In this document: in pieces, positions 46,967 to 59,763 of the stretch
Layout: each line of letters opens with the position of its first letter
Numbering within the stretch: position 1 is the stretch's first letter
Assembly: GCF_036634195.1 (NCBI RefSeq)
Contig: NZ_JAZIFY010000001.1
Location: 558,001 to 622,000 of the forward strand
Length of the DNA: 64,000 nt
Source: Streptomyces sp. P9-A4
GTDB taxonomy: Bacteria > Actinomycetota > Actinomycetes > Streptomycetales > Streptomycetaceae
Direction: 5' to 3'
Notes under the pieces: model-generated
Told to the model about the DNA's origin: nothing
The model's input: only the letters and a program-made list of their open reading frames with translations
Databases searched by the model: none
Made by a program: the position numbers and the translations under genes

Positions 46967-49900
46967 ATGACTGCTGCACCCCGCCCCGTCGTACTGTGGC
47001 CGGTCTCGGCGCCCGGGCCGGCCTCGCTGCGAGCCCGCGCCGCCGCTGCCGGGGAACTGCTCGACAGCCTCACCGGCCTGTCCCCGGCGTCGGCCGCGGC
47101 CGCGCTGACGGCGGCCGACGAGGCGGCCGGCCACCGGGCCGTGGTCCTCGGCCGGGACCGCGACGAGCTGCTCACGGGGCTGCGGGCGCTGGCGGCCGGC
47201 CGGATCGAGGACGCCGGCACGGAGGTACGGCGGGGCCGGCTGCCGGAGGACGGTGCGGCGCCCGGGGCCGTCTTCGTCTACTCCGGATTCGGCGCGCACT
47301 GGGACGGCATGGGCGTCGACCTGCTCGACGGCTCCGAGGCGTTCCGGAACAGTCTCACCGCCTGCGCCGACGAGCTGCGCCCGCTGGTCGGCTGGGACCT
47401 GCTCGATGTCCTGCGGGGCGCCGAGGGCGCCCCGGAGCTGGAGTCCGCGGCCGTCGTGATGCCGGCCCTGGTGGCCGTCATGATCGCGCTGACCGAGGAG
47501 TGGCGCTCGCTGGGCGTCGAGCCGGTCGCGGTGGTCGGGCACAGCATCGGCGAGATGGCCGCCGCGCACGCGTGCGGGGCGCTGCCGCGGGCCGAGGCGC
47601 TGCGGATCGCGGCGGTGTGGGGTGCGGCCCTCACCGACGAACTCGCGGGTGGGCACGGCATCGTGGCGGTGCTGCTGCCCGCCGAGGAGATGCGGGAGCG
47701 TCTCGCGCCGTGGGGCGGCCGGCTGGGTCTCGCCGCCGTCAACGGTCCCCGCTCGGTGACCGTCTCGGGCGAGGAGGAGGCGCTCGGCGAGCTCCTGGCG
47801 GCGCTGGCCGCCGAGGGCGTACGCACCCGCCGGATCCGGTCCGACGTACCGGTCCACGTGGCACAGGTGGACACGATCATGGACCGGCTGCTCGCGGAGC
47901 TGCGAACGGTACGGCCTGCCGCGTCCCGGATCCCGTTCTACTCCTCCGCGCTCGGCGCCTCGGTGGACACGACGGAGCTCGACGGGCCCTACTGGGCGGG
48001 CCAGTTGCGCCGTCCGGTGCGGTTCGAGTCGGCGGTACGCGCGCTGCTCGCGGACGGTCACGGCGCGTTCCTGGAGGCCGGACCGCATCCCGTGCTCAAG
48101 CTGGCCGTCGAGGAGACGGTCGAGGACACCGGTCTCGCGGCGGACGTCGTGGTGGCCGGGTCGCTGGTGCGCGACCGCGACGGGCGGCAGGCCCTGTCGG
48201 CGGCGTTCGCCGACCTGTGGACGCACGGCCTGCCTGTCGACCTGACCCGGGCGGCGACCCTTCACCAGGCCCAGGACGCGGGCAGCGAAGACCAGGGCCG
48301 GGAAGACCGGGACACCGAAGACCTGGGCGGGGAGGACCAGCGCAGGGATGACCTAGGCGGAGAAGGCCGGGGCGCCGGTGGGCCCGCGCGTCTGGAGCTG
48401 CCTCCGTACGACATCGCCGCGGACGCCGCCGAGGCGGCCCGCTCCGTATCCGAACTCCGCTCCGAAATCGATGCGTTGACCGAGGTTGAGCGCCTTCGGC
48501 GCCTCCTGGAGGTCGTACGGGAGCAGACCGCCGACGCGCTCGGAGCGGGCCGGGGCGCCGCGATCGGGGCGCCCGGCGACACGTTCCGCGACCTCGGCCT
48601 GGAGTCCTCGGCCGCGGTCGTGCTGCGCAACCGTCTGGCCCAGGCGCTCGGGCTTCGTCTGCCCGTGGCCGTCGCCTTCGACCACCCCACGCCCGACGCG
48701 CTCGCCACGCATCTGCACGCGCTGCTGTACGAGACGGCCGCGACGCCCGGGAGCACGGGCCGCCGCGCGGACGTCGATCCCGGCGAGCCGATCGCGATCG
48801 TCGGCATGGCCTGCCGCTACCCGGGCGGGGTGTCCTCGCCCGAGGACCTGTGGAAGCTGGTCCGCGAGGGCACCGACGCCATCGGCCCGTTCCCCCGGGA
48901 CCGGGACTGGGACGAGGACCTGTACGACCCGGACCCGGAGGCCGTCGGCAAGTCCTCGACCGCCCGAGGCGGATTCCTCTACGAGGCGGGCGGGTTCGAC
49001 GCCGGCTTCTTCGGCATCAGCCCGCGCGAGGCGACGGGCATGGACCCGCAGCAGCGGCTGCTCCTGGAGACGGCCTGGGAGACCTTCGAGCGGGCCGGCA
49101 TCGACCCGACGACCCTGCGCGGCAGCGACACCGGCGTCTTCGCCGGCACCTACGGCTTGGAGTACGGGCCTCGGCTCGCGGACGCCGCCGAGGGCGGCGT
49201 CGACGGCTACCTGCTGACGGGCCAGTTCGGGAGCGTCGCCTCCGGCCGCATCGCCTACACCCTGGGCCTCGAAGGCCCGGCGATCACGGTGGACACGGCC
49301 TGCTCCTCGTCCCTGGTGGCGCTGCACCTCGCGGTGCGGTCGCTGCGGCAGGGAGAGTGCTCGCTCGCGCTTGCCGGTGGCGCCGCGATCATGGCGAGCC
49401 CCGGGATGTTCGTGGAGTTCAGCCGCCAGCGCGGACTGTCCCCGGACGGCCGCTGCAAGGCGTTCTCCGCGACGGCCGACGGCACCGGCTGGAGCGAGGG
49501 CGTCGGCCTGCTGCTCGTCGAACGGCTCTCCGACGCCGTCCGCAACGGCCACCCGGTCCTCGCCGTCGTACGTGGCAGCGCGGTCAACCAGGACGGCGCG
49601 AGCAATGGCCTGACCGCACCAAGCGGTCCTTCGCAGGAGTCCGTCATCCGCCAGGCCCTGGCCGACGCGGACCTCAGCGCGGGCCAGGTCGACGCGGTCG
49701 AGGCCCACGGCACGGGGACCCGCCTGGGCGACCCGATCGAGGCACAGGCACTCATCAACACGTACGGCACCGGACGCGACGCCGAACACCCGCTGTGGAT
49801 GGGCTCGTTGAAGTCCAACATCGGGCACACGCAGGCCGCCGCGGGCGTCGCGGGCGTCATCAAGATGATCATGGCGATGCGGAACGGGGTGCTGCCCCGG

Positions 49901-52900
49901 ACCCTGCACGCGGAGGACCCGACGGACCACGTCGACTGGTCCGACGGCACGGTACGGCTGCTCACGCAGGAGCGCGCCTGGGACGCGAGGGGTGACGAGC
50001 CGCGCCGCGCGGGCGTGTCGTCGTTCGGGATCAGCGGAACGAACGCGCACGTCGTGATCGAGCAGGCACCCGAGGAAGCCCCCACGGTCACAGACGGGGC
50101 CGAACCCACCGCTCTTCCCTGGCTGTTGTCGGCGAAGAACGAGCAGGCACTGCGCGACCAGGCACGCCGGCTTCACACGTACGCCACCGAACACCCCGAC
50201 ACCCCGGTACGAGACGTCGCAGGGGCGCTCGCCGCACGTGCCCGCTTCGATCACCGCGCCACCATCGACACCACCGGCGACCGCACCGCGCTCCTCGCCG
50301 CCCTGGACGCCCTCGCCGAAGGCCGCGAGGCACCTGGTCTGACCACCGGCACCACCCTCACCGGAAAGACCGCCTTCCTCTTCACCGGACAAGGCAGCCA
50401 GCGCCTCGGCATGGGCCGCGAACTCCACGAAGCCGAGCCGGTGTTCGCCGCCGCCTTCGACGAGATCGCCACCCTCTTCGACCAGCACCTCGACCAGCCC
50501 CTGCGCCACGTGATGTGGGGCGAGGACGCCACCACCCTCAACCAGACCCAGTACGCACAGGCAGCCCTCTTCACCCTCCAGACCGCACTCCAGCGCACCC
50601 TGGAACACCACGGCCTCACCCCCGACACCCTCATCGGCCACTCCATCGGCGAGATCGCCGCCGCCCACGCCGCCGGAGTCCTGGATCTGCCAGACGCCGT
50701 CACGCTGGTCGCGGTCCGCGGCCGGCTCATGCAGACCGCCCGCAACGACGGCACCATGCTCGCCATCCAGGCCACCGAAGACGAGATCGCACCCTTCCTG
50801 ACCGAGGGCGTGGACATCGCCGCGCTCAACGCGCCCGGCTCGCTCGTGGTCTCGGGCGATGCGGAGAAGGTCGCCGCAGTTCAGGAGCACGTCACGGCGC
50901 TGGGCCGGAAGACCTCGCGCCTGACGGTCAGCCACGCCTTCCATTCGGCGCACATGGACGAGGTCCTGGACGAGTTCCGGACCGCGATCAGCAGCCTGAC
51001 CTTCCACGCGCCCACGATCCCGGTCATCTCCAACGTGACCGGCCTGCCCGCCACCGGCGACGACCTCCGCTCCCCCGACTACTGGGCACGGCACATCCGC
51101 GGAACCGTCCGCTTCCACCCCGGCATCCAACACCTCGAAACCAACGGCACCACCCGCTACCTCGAACTCGGCCCCGACGCCGTGCTCACCGCCCTCGCCC
51201 AGCAGACCCTGGACGGGCCTGCGGTCGTCCTCGTACCCACCCTGCGCAAGAACGCACCCGAACCCACCACCCTCGCCACCGCGCTCGCCCGCCTCCACAC
51301 CACGGGCCACACCCCCACCACCTGGCAGCCCCAGACGCCGGCGCCGACCGTGGAGGACCTGCCCACCTACCCCTTCCAGCACGAGCACTACTGGCTCTCG
51401 TCGCGGCGGGCCGGCACGGACGTCACGGCCGCCGGGCTCACCGCCACGGATCACGCGCTGCTCGGTGCGGTGGTGACGCTCGCCGACACCGACCAACTGG
51501 TCCTCACGGGCCGGATCTCGCTGCGCACCCACCCCTGGCTCGCCGACCACACCATCTCCGGCACCGCCCTCCTGCCCGGCACCGCCTTCGCCGACCTGGC
51601 CCTCCACGCCGCCGGGCTCGCGCAGGTCCGGACGGTGGAGGACCTGACCCTGGAGTCTCCCCTCGCCCTGGGCGCGGACACCGCGGTCACCCTCCAGGTG
51701 GCGGTGGAGGCGGCGGACCCGGCGGGCCGCCGGGCGATCACCGTGCACTCACGCACGGACGAGTCGGAGCCGTGGACCCGGCACACCTCGGGCACGCTCA
51801 CGGACGCCGCCCCGGCTCCCGAGCCGATCGCGTGGCCGCCGCCGGGTCAGCGGGTCGACCTCTCGGGCGCGTACGAGCGGCTCGACGCGCACGGATACTC
51901 GTACGGCCCGGCATTCCAGGGTCTGACCGCCCTCTGGCGCGACGGCGACGAGCTCTACGCCGAGATCGAGCTCCCCGAGGGCGTCGACATCACCGGGCAC
52001 ACCCTTCACCCCGCCCTGCTCGACGCCGCACTCCACCCGCTGGTCGACGGAGCCGAGGGCCTGCTGCCGTTCGGCTTCGGCGGCGTGACCCTGTACTCGA
52101 CGGGTGCGACCCGGCTGCGGGTGCACGCGACCCCGTCCGCCGACGGCGGTGTCACGCTGCGTCTGGACGATCCGGCGGGCGCGCCGGTCGCGGTCGTCGA
52201 GTCGCTGGTGCTGCGCCAGGTGGAGGCCGGGCGGCTCGCGGACGGTGCCCGCCGTCAGCCGCTGTTCACGGTCGAATGGCAGCCGTCCCCGGCCGCCGGA
52301 GCCGCAGGCCACGAGGACCGCGACGACCGTGAGCAGCGGGTGGTGCTCGGTGCCTCGCCCGAGGCCGGGGAACTCGCCGTCGCGCTCGGCGCCGAGGCGT
52401 ACGCGTCGCTGGACGCGCTGCGAACGGCTCTGGACGCCGGCACGGCGACCGTGCCAGGGCTCGTCGTGCACGCGGCCGTGACGGCCGGCGCCGGCCCGGC
52501 CTTCCCGTCGGCCGAGGCACGCGGAACCGCGCACGAGGCCCTGGCGGCGGTGCAGGCGCTGCTGGACGACGAGCGGCTCGCGGACACCCGGATGCTGGTC
52601 GTGACGCGGGACGCCGTGGGCACCACCGCGCAGGCCCCGGCCGTGGGCGTGGCTCCCGAGGTGACGGCGCGGGGACTGGTCGCCGCACCGCTGTGGGGCC
52701 TGCTGCGTTCGGTGCAGTCCGAGTACCCCGGCCGTTTCGCGCTCGTCGACGTCGACGGAGCCGCCGAGTCGTGGCAGCGGCTGCGGACCGTGATCGCGGG
52801 CGGGGAGCCGCAGAGCGCGGTCCGCGCGGGCGAGATCCGGGTGCCCCGACTGGCCCGGGTCGAAGAGGACACGCGGATCGGAACGGACGCCCGGGTCAAA

Positions 52901-55900
52901 GCGGACGCCCGGACCGAGGCGGACGCGCCGACCGCCTCCCCCGCGCCCCTCTCGCCCCTCTCGCCCCTCGCGCCCCTCGTGCCTCTCGCGCCCCTCACTC
53001 CCCTCGCCGCCGACGGCACCGTCCTCATCACCGGCGCCTTCGGAAGGCTCGGCCGGCTGCTCGCCGAGCACCTGGTCGTCCGGCACGGCGTACGGCATCT
53101 GCTGCTCACCAGCCGGCGCGGTCCCGAGGCGCCCGGTGCGGACGAACTCGTCGCCCGGCTCGCCGATTCGGGTGCCGAGGCGCGGGTCGTGGCCTGCGAC
53201 ACCGCCGACCGGGAGGCGCTCGCCGCGCTGGTCGCTTCGGCGCCCGCCGAGCACCCGCTGACGGCCGTCGTGCACACGGCCGGTGTCCTCGACGACGGCG
53301 TGGTGACCGCGCTGACGGCGGAGCGGCTCGACACCGTGGTACGCCCGAAGGCGGAGGCCGCCTTCCACCTCCACGAGCTGACCGCGGGCCTGGACCTGGC
53401 GGCGTTCGTCGTCTACTCCTCGGTGTCGGGTCTGATCGGCGCGGCCGGTCAGGCGAACTACGCCGCCGCGAACACCTTCCTCGACGCCCTCGCCCACCAC
53501 CGCCACGCGCTCGGTCTTCCGGCGACCGCGCTGGCGTGGGGCCTGTGGGGCGAGGGCGGCATGGGCGAGAAGCTCGGCGGCTCCGACCTGGCCCGGATGG
53601 CCCGGTCCGGAGTGGTGGCGATGACGGAGGCCGAGGGCCTCGCGCTGTTCGACGCGGCCTTCGGCCGTCCGGAGCCGCTGCTCGTGCCCGCGCGGCTCGA
53701 TCTGGCGGCGGTACGGTCACGGGCGGCGGCCGACGGCGTGCCGCCGCTGCTGCGCGGCCTGGTCCGCGCGCCGCTGCGGCGGGTCGCCGCCGCCGCGCCG
53801 GCCGGTGGGGGCGGTCTCGCCGCGGAGCTCGCCGGTCTCGACGAGGCAGGGCAGCGGCGCAGGATCACGGAGCTGGTGCGGGAGCAGGCGGCGGCGGTGC
53901 TCGGTCACGCTTCGGCGTCGGCCGTCGAGGTCACCACCGGGTTCAAGGACCTCGGCTTCGACTCGCTGAGCGCGGTGGAGCTGCGCAACCGGATCAACAC
54001 GGCGACGGGGCTGCGGCTTTCGGCCACCCTGGTCTTCGACTATCCGTCGCCGCAGGCACTGGTGGCGCATCTGCGGGAGCGGCTCACCTCCTCCGGGGCC
54101 CCGGGTGCTTCCGGTGGTTCCGCGCTCGCCCCGGCGGCGCGGGCCGTGGCCGGGAGCGGGGCGGCCGACGCGTACGAGCCGATCGCGATCGTCGGCATGG
54201 CCTGCCGCTTCCCTGGCGGGGTGGCCTCGCCCGAGGATCTGTGGCGGCTGGTGAGCGAGGGCACGGACGCGATCGGGCCGTTCCCCGAGGACCGCGACTG
54301 GGATCTGGAGAACCTGTACGACCCGGATCCGGAGGCGGTGGGAAGGTCCAGTACGGACCGGGGCGGATTCCTTTACCGCGCGGGCGAGTTCGACGCCGAG
54401 TTCTTCGGCATCAGCCCGCGCGAGGCGACGGCCATGGACCCGCAGCAGCGGCTGCTCCTGGAGACGGCCTGGGAGACCCTCGAACGCGCCGGTATCGACC
54501 CGGGCGAGGTGCGCGGCAGCGACACGGGTGTGTTCGCGGGCACGATGTACCACGACTACGCACCGCATGTGCAGCACATGCCGCACGAACTCGAAGGCAT
54601 CCTCCTGACGGGGACGCTCGGGAGTGTGGTGTCGGGCCGTATCGCCTACACCTACGGCCTGGAGGGGCCGGCGATCACCGTGGACACGGCGTGCTCGTCG
54701 TCGCTGGTGGCGCTGCACCTGGCCGCGCAGTCGCTGCGGCAGGGCGAGTGCTCGCTCGCCCTGGCGGGCGGCGCGACGGTGATGGCGACTCCGGGCACCT
54801 TCGTGGAGTTCAGCCGGCAGCGCGGTCTCTCGCCGGACGGCCGCTGCAAGTCGTTCTCCAGTGCCGCCGACGGCACCGGCTGGAGCGAGGGCGTGGGTCT
54901 GCTGCTCCTGGAGCGGCTCTCCGACGCCCGCCGCAACGGGCACCAGGTGCTCGCGGTCGTCCGGGGCACGGCCACCAACCAGGACGGCGCGAGCAACGGT
55001 CTGACCGCGCCGAACGGGCCCTCGCAGGAGCGCGTGATCCGTCAGGCCCTCGCCAACGCACGCCTGACGGCCGCCCAGGTCGACGCGGTCGAGGCCCACG
55101 GCACCGGCACCCGGCTCGGCGACCCGATCGAGGCGCAGGCGCTCATCAACACGTACGGCATGGAGCGCGACGCCGAACACCCGCTCTGGCTCGGATCGTT
55201 GAAGTCCAACATCGGGCACTCCCAGGCCGCTGCCGGTGTCGGCGGCGTCATCAAGATGATCATGGCGATGCGGAACGAGGTGCTGCCCCGGACCCTGCAC
55301 GCGGAGGATCCGACGGACCACGTCGACTGGTCCGACGGCACCGTACGCCTGCTCACCGAGAACCGGCCCTGGCAGCCGGCCGGCCGGGAGCCGCGCCGCG
55401 CGGGCATCTCGTCCTTCGGCATCAGCGGCACCAACGCCCACGTGATCATCGAACAGGCACCGGAAGAGACCGGCGCCGGGGAGGAAGAACTCCCGCACCT
55501 GCCCTGGCTGTTGTCGGCGAAGACCGGCGAGGGCCTCAAGGAACAGGCGCGCCTGCTCCACACGTACGCCACCGAACACCCCGAGGTGCCGGTACGGCAG
55601 GTCGCGGCCTCGCTCGCCGCCCGCGCACGCTTCGGCCACCGCGCGGTCGTCGAGGCCGACGACCGGGACGCGCTGCTCACCGCCCTCACCGCCCTCGCCG
55701 AGGAGGCCGAGGCCCCGGGTCTGACCGCGGGCACCGCCCTCAGCGGCGGCACCGCGTTCCTGTTCACCGGTCAGGGCAGTCAGCGGCTCGGCATGGGCCG
55801 CGAACTCCACGAAGCCGAACCGGTGTTCGCCGCCGCACTCGACGAGACGCTGGCGGCGCTCGACCGCCATCTCGACCGGCCGCTGCGGGAGGTGATGTGG

Positions 55901-58900
55901 GGCGAGGACGCGGAGCTCCTGAACCGTACCGAGTACACCCAGCCGGCCCTCTTCGCCCTGCAGACGGCGCTCTACCGGGCGCTCGAGCACCGGGGCGTCG
56001 TCCCCGACCAGCTGGCGGGCCACTCCATCGGCGAGATCGCCGCCGCGCACGCCGCCGGCGTCCTCGGTCTGAACGACGCGGCCCGGCTCGTCACGGTCCG
56101 CGGCCGGCTGATGCAGGCGCTGCCTGCCGGCGGCGCGATGATCGCCGTCCAGGCGACCGAGGAGGAGGTGCTGCCGCACCTCACCCCGGGTCTGTCCGTC
56201 GCCGCGCTCAACGCCCCGGACTCCACCGTGGTCTCGGGCGCCGAGGAGGACGCGCTCGCGGTGCGCGACGCGTTCGCCGCGCTCGGCCGGCGCACCACCC
56301 GGCTCAAGGTCAGCCACGCCTTCCACTCGCCGCTCATGGAGCCGATGCTCCGTGAGTTCGGGGAGGCCGTCGCGGGGATCCGTTTCCGGCAGCCCTCGGT
56401 CCCGCTCGTCATGAGCGGCGACCCCACGACCGCCGCGCACTGGACGGCGCACATCCGCGACACGGTCCGCTTCACCGACCACGTCCGCGTCCTGGAGGAG
56501 CGCGGCGTCGTGCGGTACGTCGAGCTCGGCCCGGACGCGATCCTGACGGCCCTGGCCCGGCAGTCGCTGTCCGGTCCCGCCGTGCTCGCCCCGGCCCTGC
56601 GCCGCGGCGGCGACGAGGCGGCCACGTTCGGCGCGGCCCTGGCCCGGCTGCACGTCGGCGGGCTCTCCCCCACGAACTGGCGGCCGGACCGCACCCCGGC
56701 GCATCCCGAGGACCTGCCGACCTACCCCTTCCGGCAGGACCACTTCTGGCTCACCCGCCGCACGGAGCGGACGGGCGGCGCCGGATCCGGGCACGCGCTG
56801 CTGGACACCGCGGTCCGGCTCGCCGACGACGGTTTCGTGCTGACCGGACGGCTGTCCCGGCGTAGCCACCCATGGCTGGAGGAGCACGCCGTCGGCGGGG
56901 CGGTGCTGCTGCCCGGCGCGGCCCTGGCCGACCTGGCGCTGCACGCGGCGGACCTCGCCGCGGCCGGGTCGGTCGACGACCTGACCCTGGAGGCCCCGCT
57001 GTTGCTGCCCGGGTCGGGCGCCCTCGACGTCCAGCTGAGGGTCGGCGCCCCCGACGAGGCGGGCCGCAGGCCGCTCACCGTGCACTCGCGCCCGGCGGAC
57101 GTCGGCGAGGAGACCGCAGGGGGCCGGGCCGGTGACGGGACGGACTGGGCCCGGCACGCGACCGGCACCCTCGGCGCCGACGCGTCCGACGGCGCGTCCC
57201 CGGACCATCTCGCCTGGCCCCCGGCGGGCGAGCCGGTCGACCTCACCGACGCGTACGACGCGCTCGCCGCCCGCGGGTACGCGTACGGGCCACTGTTCCA
57301 GGGCCTCACGGGCCTGTGGCGCGACGGCGACGACCTGTACGCCGAGGTCGCCCTGCCGGACGACGCCGAGGACGACGCCACCGTGGGTCATGTGCTGCAT
57401 CCCGCGCTGCTCGACGCCGCGCTGCACGCCCTGCTGGTGGCCGACCCCGAGGCACCGCCCCGGGTGCCGTTCAGCTGGTCCGGCATCTCCGCGTACGCCG
57501 AGGGTGCCCGGGCGCTGCGGGTGCGGCTGCGCGGGACGGGGCCGGACACGGCAGCCCTGACCCTGGCCGACACGACCGGCGCGCCGGTGGCCGAGGTGGC
57601 CGAACTGGCCCTGCGCGCCGTGGACCTGAGCGCGCTCGCCGGGGCCTCGGCGGGCTCGCGCGATCCGCTCTACGTGCTGCGCTGGCGGCAGGTTGCGGCG
57701 GAGCGGCCGACGGATCCGGACGCGCCGGCCGCCTCGTGGGCGACGCTCGGCAAGGACGGCGACGCGGTGGCCGGACGGCTCGGCATCCGGGCCCGGCACG
57801 CGGACCTGGCGGGGCTGCGGGCCGCGCTGGACGCGGGCGAGGCGGTGCCGTCGGTGGTCGTGCTGCCCTGGCGGGAGGACGGCGACGACGTGCTCGCCAC
57901 CGCCGACGCCACGGCGGTCGACGCGCTCGCCGTGGTGCAGGAGTGGCTGTCCGACGCACGCCTCGCCGACACCAGGCTCCTCATGGTCACGAGCGGCGCC
58001 GTCGCGGCTGGGCCGGATCCCCGGGTGACCTCACCGGGTGTGTCGACGCTGTGGGGCCTGCTGCGGACCGCGCAGCAGGAGACCGAGGGCCTGTTCACCC
58101 TGGTGGACCTCCCGCCGACCCCGGACACCGATGGTGCCGTGGGCGGGTTCGAGGACGACTGGGCGGCGGAGGCGGAGTCGCTGCCCGCCGTGGCCGCCAC
58201 AGGGCGTGGCGAAATTGCCGTACGGAACGGGCAGTTGTTCGCCCCGACGCTGGCCCGCGCCGAGCTGGACCCCTCGGCCGAGGTGGCCTCGGGCACCGAA
58301 GGCGCGCCGACCGCGGGGGTGTTCGATCCGGAGGGAACGGTGTTGATCACCGGAGGCACCGGCGCACTCGGCAGCCTCCTCGCCCGCCACCTCGTCACCC
58401 ACCACGGCGCACGCCACCTCATCCTCACCAGCCGACGCGGACCCAACGCCCCCGGCGCCACCCAACTCACCCACGAACTCACCCAACACGGCGCCCACAT
58501 CCGCATCGAAGCCTGCGACACCACCAACCCCCACAACCTCACCCAACTCCTCAACACCATCCCCACCCAACACCCCCTCACCACCGTCATCCACACCGCA
58601 GGCACCACCCACGACACCCCCCTCCACAACCAAACACCCACCCACCTCCACACCACCCTCAACCCCAAAGCCCACACCGCCTGGCACCTCCACACCACCA
58701 CCCACAACCACCCCCTCACCCACTTCCTCCTCTACTCCAGCCTCTCCGGACTCACCGGCACCCCCGGACAAGCCAACTACGCCGCCGCCAACACCTTCCT
58801 CGACGCCCTCGCCCACCACCGCCACACCCAAGGACAACCCGCCACCAGCCTCGCCTGGGGCCTCTGGAACCACCACAGCACACTCACCGAAAACCTCACC

Positions 58901-59695
58901 GACACCGACCTCACACGGTTGCGCCGCTCAGGGATCGTGCCGATGTCGTCGGAGGAGGCACTGCGGATGCTGGACACGGCGCTCGGCTCGACGGAGCCGC
59001 TGCTCTACCCGGCGCGGCTCGACCTGAACGCCCTGCGGACCCTCGCGGCCGCCGGTACGGGCCCGGAGCCGCTGCTCGGGCTGGTACGCGGCGGGCCGGC
59101 GCGGCGCGGTGCGGCGGCGGGCCCCGGCGCCCGGACCGCCGGCGGTGCGGTGCCGCTCGCGGAAAGGCTCGCGGCGACGCCGGCCGAGGGGCGCGAGGAG
59201 CTGGTGCTCGGTCTGGTGCGGCAGCAGGTGGCGGCCGTCCTCGGGCACGGCTCGCCGGACCGGATCGACGCCGAACGGGGGCTTCTGGACCTCGGCTTCG
59301 ACTCGCTGACGGCGGTGGAGTTCCGCAACCGGCTCAACGCCGTGACGGGGCTGCGGCTGCCCACGACGGTGGTCTTCGACCACCCCACGCCGGCGGCGCT
59401 CGCCCGCCACCTGCTCGACGGGCTGGCCGTGACGGCCGCTCCGGCGGGGCCCGCGGGCCCGGCCGATCCCCTGGAGGCGATCGAGCGGCTGGAGGAGCTG
59501 CTGCGGCAGCACTCGGCAGGCGCCGCCGCCCGGGACGCGGCGGAGGCGGCCGAGATCACCCAGCGGCTGCAGTCCGTGCTGCAGGGCTGGCACGGACTGA
59601 CCGCCTCCCTCGGGGAGCCGGCGGCCGACGACCTCGGCTCCGCGACGGACGACGAGCTGTTCGACGCCCTCGACAAGGAGCTCGGCCTGTCCTGA
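46967..59695 (+). CDS. Type I modular polyketide synthase, loading module and modules 1-2
   Basis: 4242 residues. Loading AT (102-400, GHSIGE; Trp218 replaces the Arg that binds malonyl carboxylate; VPVH replaces HAFH), a repetitive acidic linker, loading ACP (512-590, Ser547). Module 1: KS (607-1031, Cys779), AT (1137-1430, GHSIGE, HAFH, malonyl type), DH (1496-1760, [10 protein letters not shown] and DAALH), KR (2016-2270, VLDDG, B-type), ACP (2297-2370, Ser2333). Module 2: KS (2404-2830), AT (2931-3220, HAFH), DH (3276-3550, [10 protein letters not shown]), KR (3790-4030, GGTGALG, THD in place of LDD), ACP (4080-4150, Ser4113), then a C-terminal docking domain (about 4165-4242, [13 protein letters not shown]). 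No ER is present, so each module leaves a double bond. The loading AT should take a non-carboxylated starter. Confidence 0.95.
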   Translation: MTAAPRPVVLWPVSAPGPASLRARAAAAGELLDSLTGLSPASAAAALTAADEAAGHRAVVLGRDRDELLTGLRALAAGRIEDAGTEVRRGRLPEDGAAPGAVFVYSGFGAHWDGMGVDLLDGSEAFRNSLTACADELRPLVGWDLLDVLRGAEGAPELESAAVVMPALVAVMIALTEEWRSLGVEPVAVVGHSIGEMAAAHACGALPRAEALRIAAVWGAALTDELAGGHGIVAVLLPAEEMRERLAPWGGRLGLAAVNGPRSVTVSGEEEALGELLAALAAEGVRTRRIRSDVPVHVAQVDTIMDRLLAELRTVRPAASRIPFYSSALGASVDTTELDGPYWAGQLRRPVRFESAVRALLADGHGAFLEAGPHPVLKLAVEETVEDTGLAADVVVAGSLVRDRDGRQALSAAFADLWTHGLPVDLTRAATLHQAQDAGSEDQGREDRDTEDLGGEDQRRDDLGGEGRGAGGPARLELPPYDIAADAAEAARSVSELRSEIDALTEVERLRRLLEVVREQTADALGAGRGAAIGAPGDTFRDLGLESSAAVVLRNRLAQALGLRLPVAVAFDHPTPDALATHLHALLYETAATPGSTGRRADVDPGEPIAIVGMACRYPGGVSSPEDLWKLVREGTDAIGPFPRDRDWDEDLYDPDPEAVGKSSTARGGFLYEAGGFDAGFFGISPREATGMDPQQRLLLETAWETFERAGIDPTTLRGSDTGVFAGTYGLEYGPRLADAAEGGVDGYLLTGQFGSVASGRIAYTLGLEGPAITVDTACSSSLVALHLAVRSLRQGECSLALAGGAAIMASPGMFVEFSRQRGLSPDGRCKAFSATADGTGWSEGVGLLLVERLSDAVRNGHPVLAVVRGSAVNQDGASNGLTAPSGPSQESVIRQALADADLSAGQVDAVEAHGTGTRLGDPIEAQALINTYGTGRDAEHPLWMGSLKSNIGHTQAAAGVAGVIKMIMAMRNGVLPRTLHAEDPTDHVDWSDGTVRLLTQERAWDARGDEPRRAGVSSFGISGTNAHVVIEQAPEEAPTVTDGAEPTALPWLLSAKNEQALRDQARRLHTYATEHPDTPVRDVAGALAARARFDHRATIDTTGDRTALLAALDALAEGREAPGLTTGTTLTGKTAFLFTGQGSQRLGMGRELHEAEPVFAAAFDEIATLFDQHLDQPLRHVMWGEDATTLNQTQYAQAALFTLQTALQRTLEHHGLTPDTLIGHSIGEIAAAHAAGVLDLPDAVTLVAVRGRLMQTARNDGTMLAIQATEDEIAPFLTEGVDIAALNAPGSLVVSGDAEKVAAVQEHVTALGRKTSRLTVSHAFHSAHMDEVLDEFRTAISSLTFHAPTIPVISNVTGLPATGDDLRSPDYWARHIRGTVRFHPGIQHLETNGTTRYLELGPDAVLTALAQQTLDGPAVVLVPTLRKNAPEPTTLATALARLHTTGHTPTTWQPQTPAPTVEDLPTYPFQHEHYWLSSRRAGTDVTAAGLTATDHALLGAVVTLADTDQLVLTGRISLRTHPWLADHTISGTALLPGTAFADLALHAAGLAQVRTVEDLTLESPLALGADTAVTLQVAVEAADPAGRRAITVHSRTDESEPWTRHTSGTLTDAAPAPEPIAWPPPGQRVDLSGAYERLDAHGYSYGPAFQGLTALWRDGDELYAEIELPEGVDITGHTLHPALLDAALHPLVDGAEGLLPFGFGGVTLYSTGATRLRVHATPSADGGVTLRLDDPAGAPVAVVESLVLRQVEAGRLADGARRQPLFTVEWQPSPAAGAAGHEDRDDREQRVVLGASPEAGELAVALGAEAYASLDALRTALDAGTATVPGLVVHAAVTAGAGPAFPSAEARGTAHEALAAVQALLDDERLADTRMLVVTRDAVGTTAQAPAVGVAPEVTARGLVAAPLWGLLRSVQSEYPGRFALVDVDGAAESWQRLRTVIAGGEPQSAVRAGEIRVPRLARVEEDTRIGTDARVKADARTEADAPTASPAPLSPLSPLAPLVPLAPLTPLAADGTVLITGAFGRLGRLLAEHLVVRHGVRHLLLTSRRGPEAPGADELVARLADSGAEARVVACDTADREALAALVASAPAEHPLTAVVHTAGVLDDGVVTALTAERLDTVVRPKAEAAFHLHELTAGLDLAAFVVYSSVSGLIGAAGQANYAAANTFLDALAHHRHALGLPATALAWGLWGEGGMGEKLGGSDLARMARSGVVAMTEAEGLALFDAAFGRPEPLLVPARLDLAAVRSRAAADGVPPLLRGLVRAPLRRVAAAAPAGGGGLAAELAGLDEAGQRRRITELVREQAAAVLGHASASAVEVTTGFKDLGFDSLSAVELRNRINTATGLRLSATLVFDYPSPQALVAHLRERLTSSGAPGASGGSALAPAARAVAGSGAADAYEPIAIVGMACRFPGGVASPEDLWRLVSEGTDAIGPFPEDRDWDLENLYDPDPEAVGRSSTDRGGFLYRAGEFDAEFFGISPREATAMDPQQRLLLETAWETLERAGIDPGEVRGSDTGVFAGTMYHDYAPHVQHMPHELEGILLTGTLGSVVSGRIAYTYGLEGPAITVDTACSSSLVALHLAAQSLRQGECSLALAGGATVMATPGTFVEFSRQRGLSPDGRCKSFSSAADGTGWSEGVGLLLLERLSDARRNGHQVLAVVRGTATNQDGASNGLTAPNGPSQERVIRQALANARLTAAQVDAVEAHGTGTRLGDPIEAQALINTYGMERDAEHPLWLGSLKSNIGHSQAAAGVGGVIKMIMAMRNEVLPRTLHAEDPTDHVDWSDGTVRLLTENRPWQPAGREPRRAGISSFGISGTNAHVIIEQAPEETGAGEEELPHLPWLLSAKTGEGLKEQARLLHTYATEHPEVPVRQVAASLAARARFGHRAVVEADDRDALLTALTALAEEAEAPGLTAGTALSGGTAFLFTGQGSQRLGMGRELHEAEPVFAAALDETLAALDRHLDRPLREVMWGEDAELLNRTEYTQPALFALQTALYRALEHRGVVPDQLAGHSIGEIAAAHAAGVLGLNDAARLVTVRGRLMQALPAGGAMIAVQATEEEVLPHLTPGLSVAALNAPDSTVVSGAEEDALAVRDAFAALGRRTTRLKVSHAFHSPLMEPMLREFGEAVAGIRFRQPSVPLVMSGDPTTAAHWTAHIRDTVRFTDHVRVLEERGVVRYVELGPDAILTALARQSLSGPAVLAPALRRGGDEAATFGAALARLHVGGLSPTNWRPDRTPAHPEDLPTYPFRQDHFWLTRRTERTGGAGSGHALLDTAVRLADDGFVLTGRLSRRSHPWLEEHAVGGAVLLPGAALADLALHAADLAAAGSVDDLTLEAPLLLPGSGALDVQLRVGAPDEAGRRPLTVHSRPADVGEETAGGRAGDGTDWARHATGTLGADASDGASPDHLAWPPAGEPVDLTDAYDALAARGYAYGPLFQGLTGLWRDGDDLYAEVALPDDAEDDATVGHVLHPALLDAALHALLVADPEAPPRVPFSWSGISAYAEGARALRVRLRGTGPDTAALTLADTTGAPVAEVAELALRAVDLSALAGASAGSRDPLYVLRWRQVAAERPTDPDAPAASWATLGKDGDAVAGRLGIRARHADLAGLRAALDAGEAVPSVVVLPWREDGDDVLATADATAVDALAVVQEWLSDARLADTRLLMVTSGAVAAGPDPRVTSPGVSTLWGLLRTAQQETEGLFTLVDLPPTPDTDGAVGGFEDDWAAEAESLPAVAATGRGEIAVRNGQLFAPTLARAELDPSAEVASGTEGAPTAGVFDPEGTVLITGGTGALGSLLARHLVTHHGARHLILTSRRGPNAPGATQLTHELTQHGAHIRIEACDTTNPHNLTQLLNTIPTQHPLTTVIHTAGTTHDTPLHNQTPTHLHTTLNPKAHTAWHLHTTTHNHPLTHFLLYSSLSGLTGTPGQANYAAANTFLDALAHHRHTQGQPATSLAWGLWNHHSTLTENLTDTDLTRLRRSGIVPMSSEEALRMLDTALGSTEPLLYPARLDLNALRTLAAAGTGPEPLLGLVRGGPARRGAAAGPGARTAGGAVPLAERLAATPAEGREELVLGLVRQQVAAVLGHGSPDRIDAERGLLDLGFDSLTAVEFRNRLNAVTGLRLPTTVVFDHPTPAALARHLLDGLAVTAAPAGPAGPADPLEAIERLEELLRQHSAGAAARDAAEAAEITQRLQSVLQGWHGLTASLGEPAADDLGSATDDELFDALDKELGLS
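52943..53008. repeat. 9-nt tandem repeat in the DH-KR linker of module 1
   Basis: About seven copies of a 9-nt unit near CGCCCCTCT encode [18 protein letters not shown] between the DH and KR regions. The frame is kept. It adds to the other low-complexity tracts of this locus. Confidence 0.85.
58340..58915 (+). other. Segment of foreign base and codon use inside KR2
   Basis: From about 58340 to 58915 the coding strand becomes very C- and A-rich and G-poor: nearly all codons end in C, with runs of CAC, ACC, CTC, AAC and CCC (protein [31 protein letters not shown]). Both sides return to the ordinary G/C mix within a few codons. The reading frame and KR fold are intact. Similar, shorter patches occur near 50340-50680, 51060-51400 and 62470-62600. 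Confidence 0.75.
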
Positions 59696-59763
59696 TCTCC
59701 GCCCCGGCGGCCGGTGCCGCCCTGTCCATTCCTCTTTTCGACAGCAGTGAAGGTTGAGCTCCC

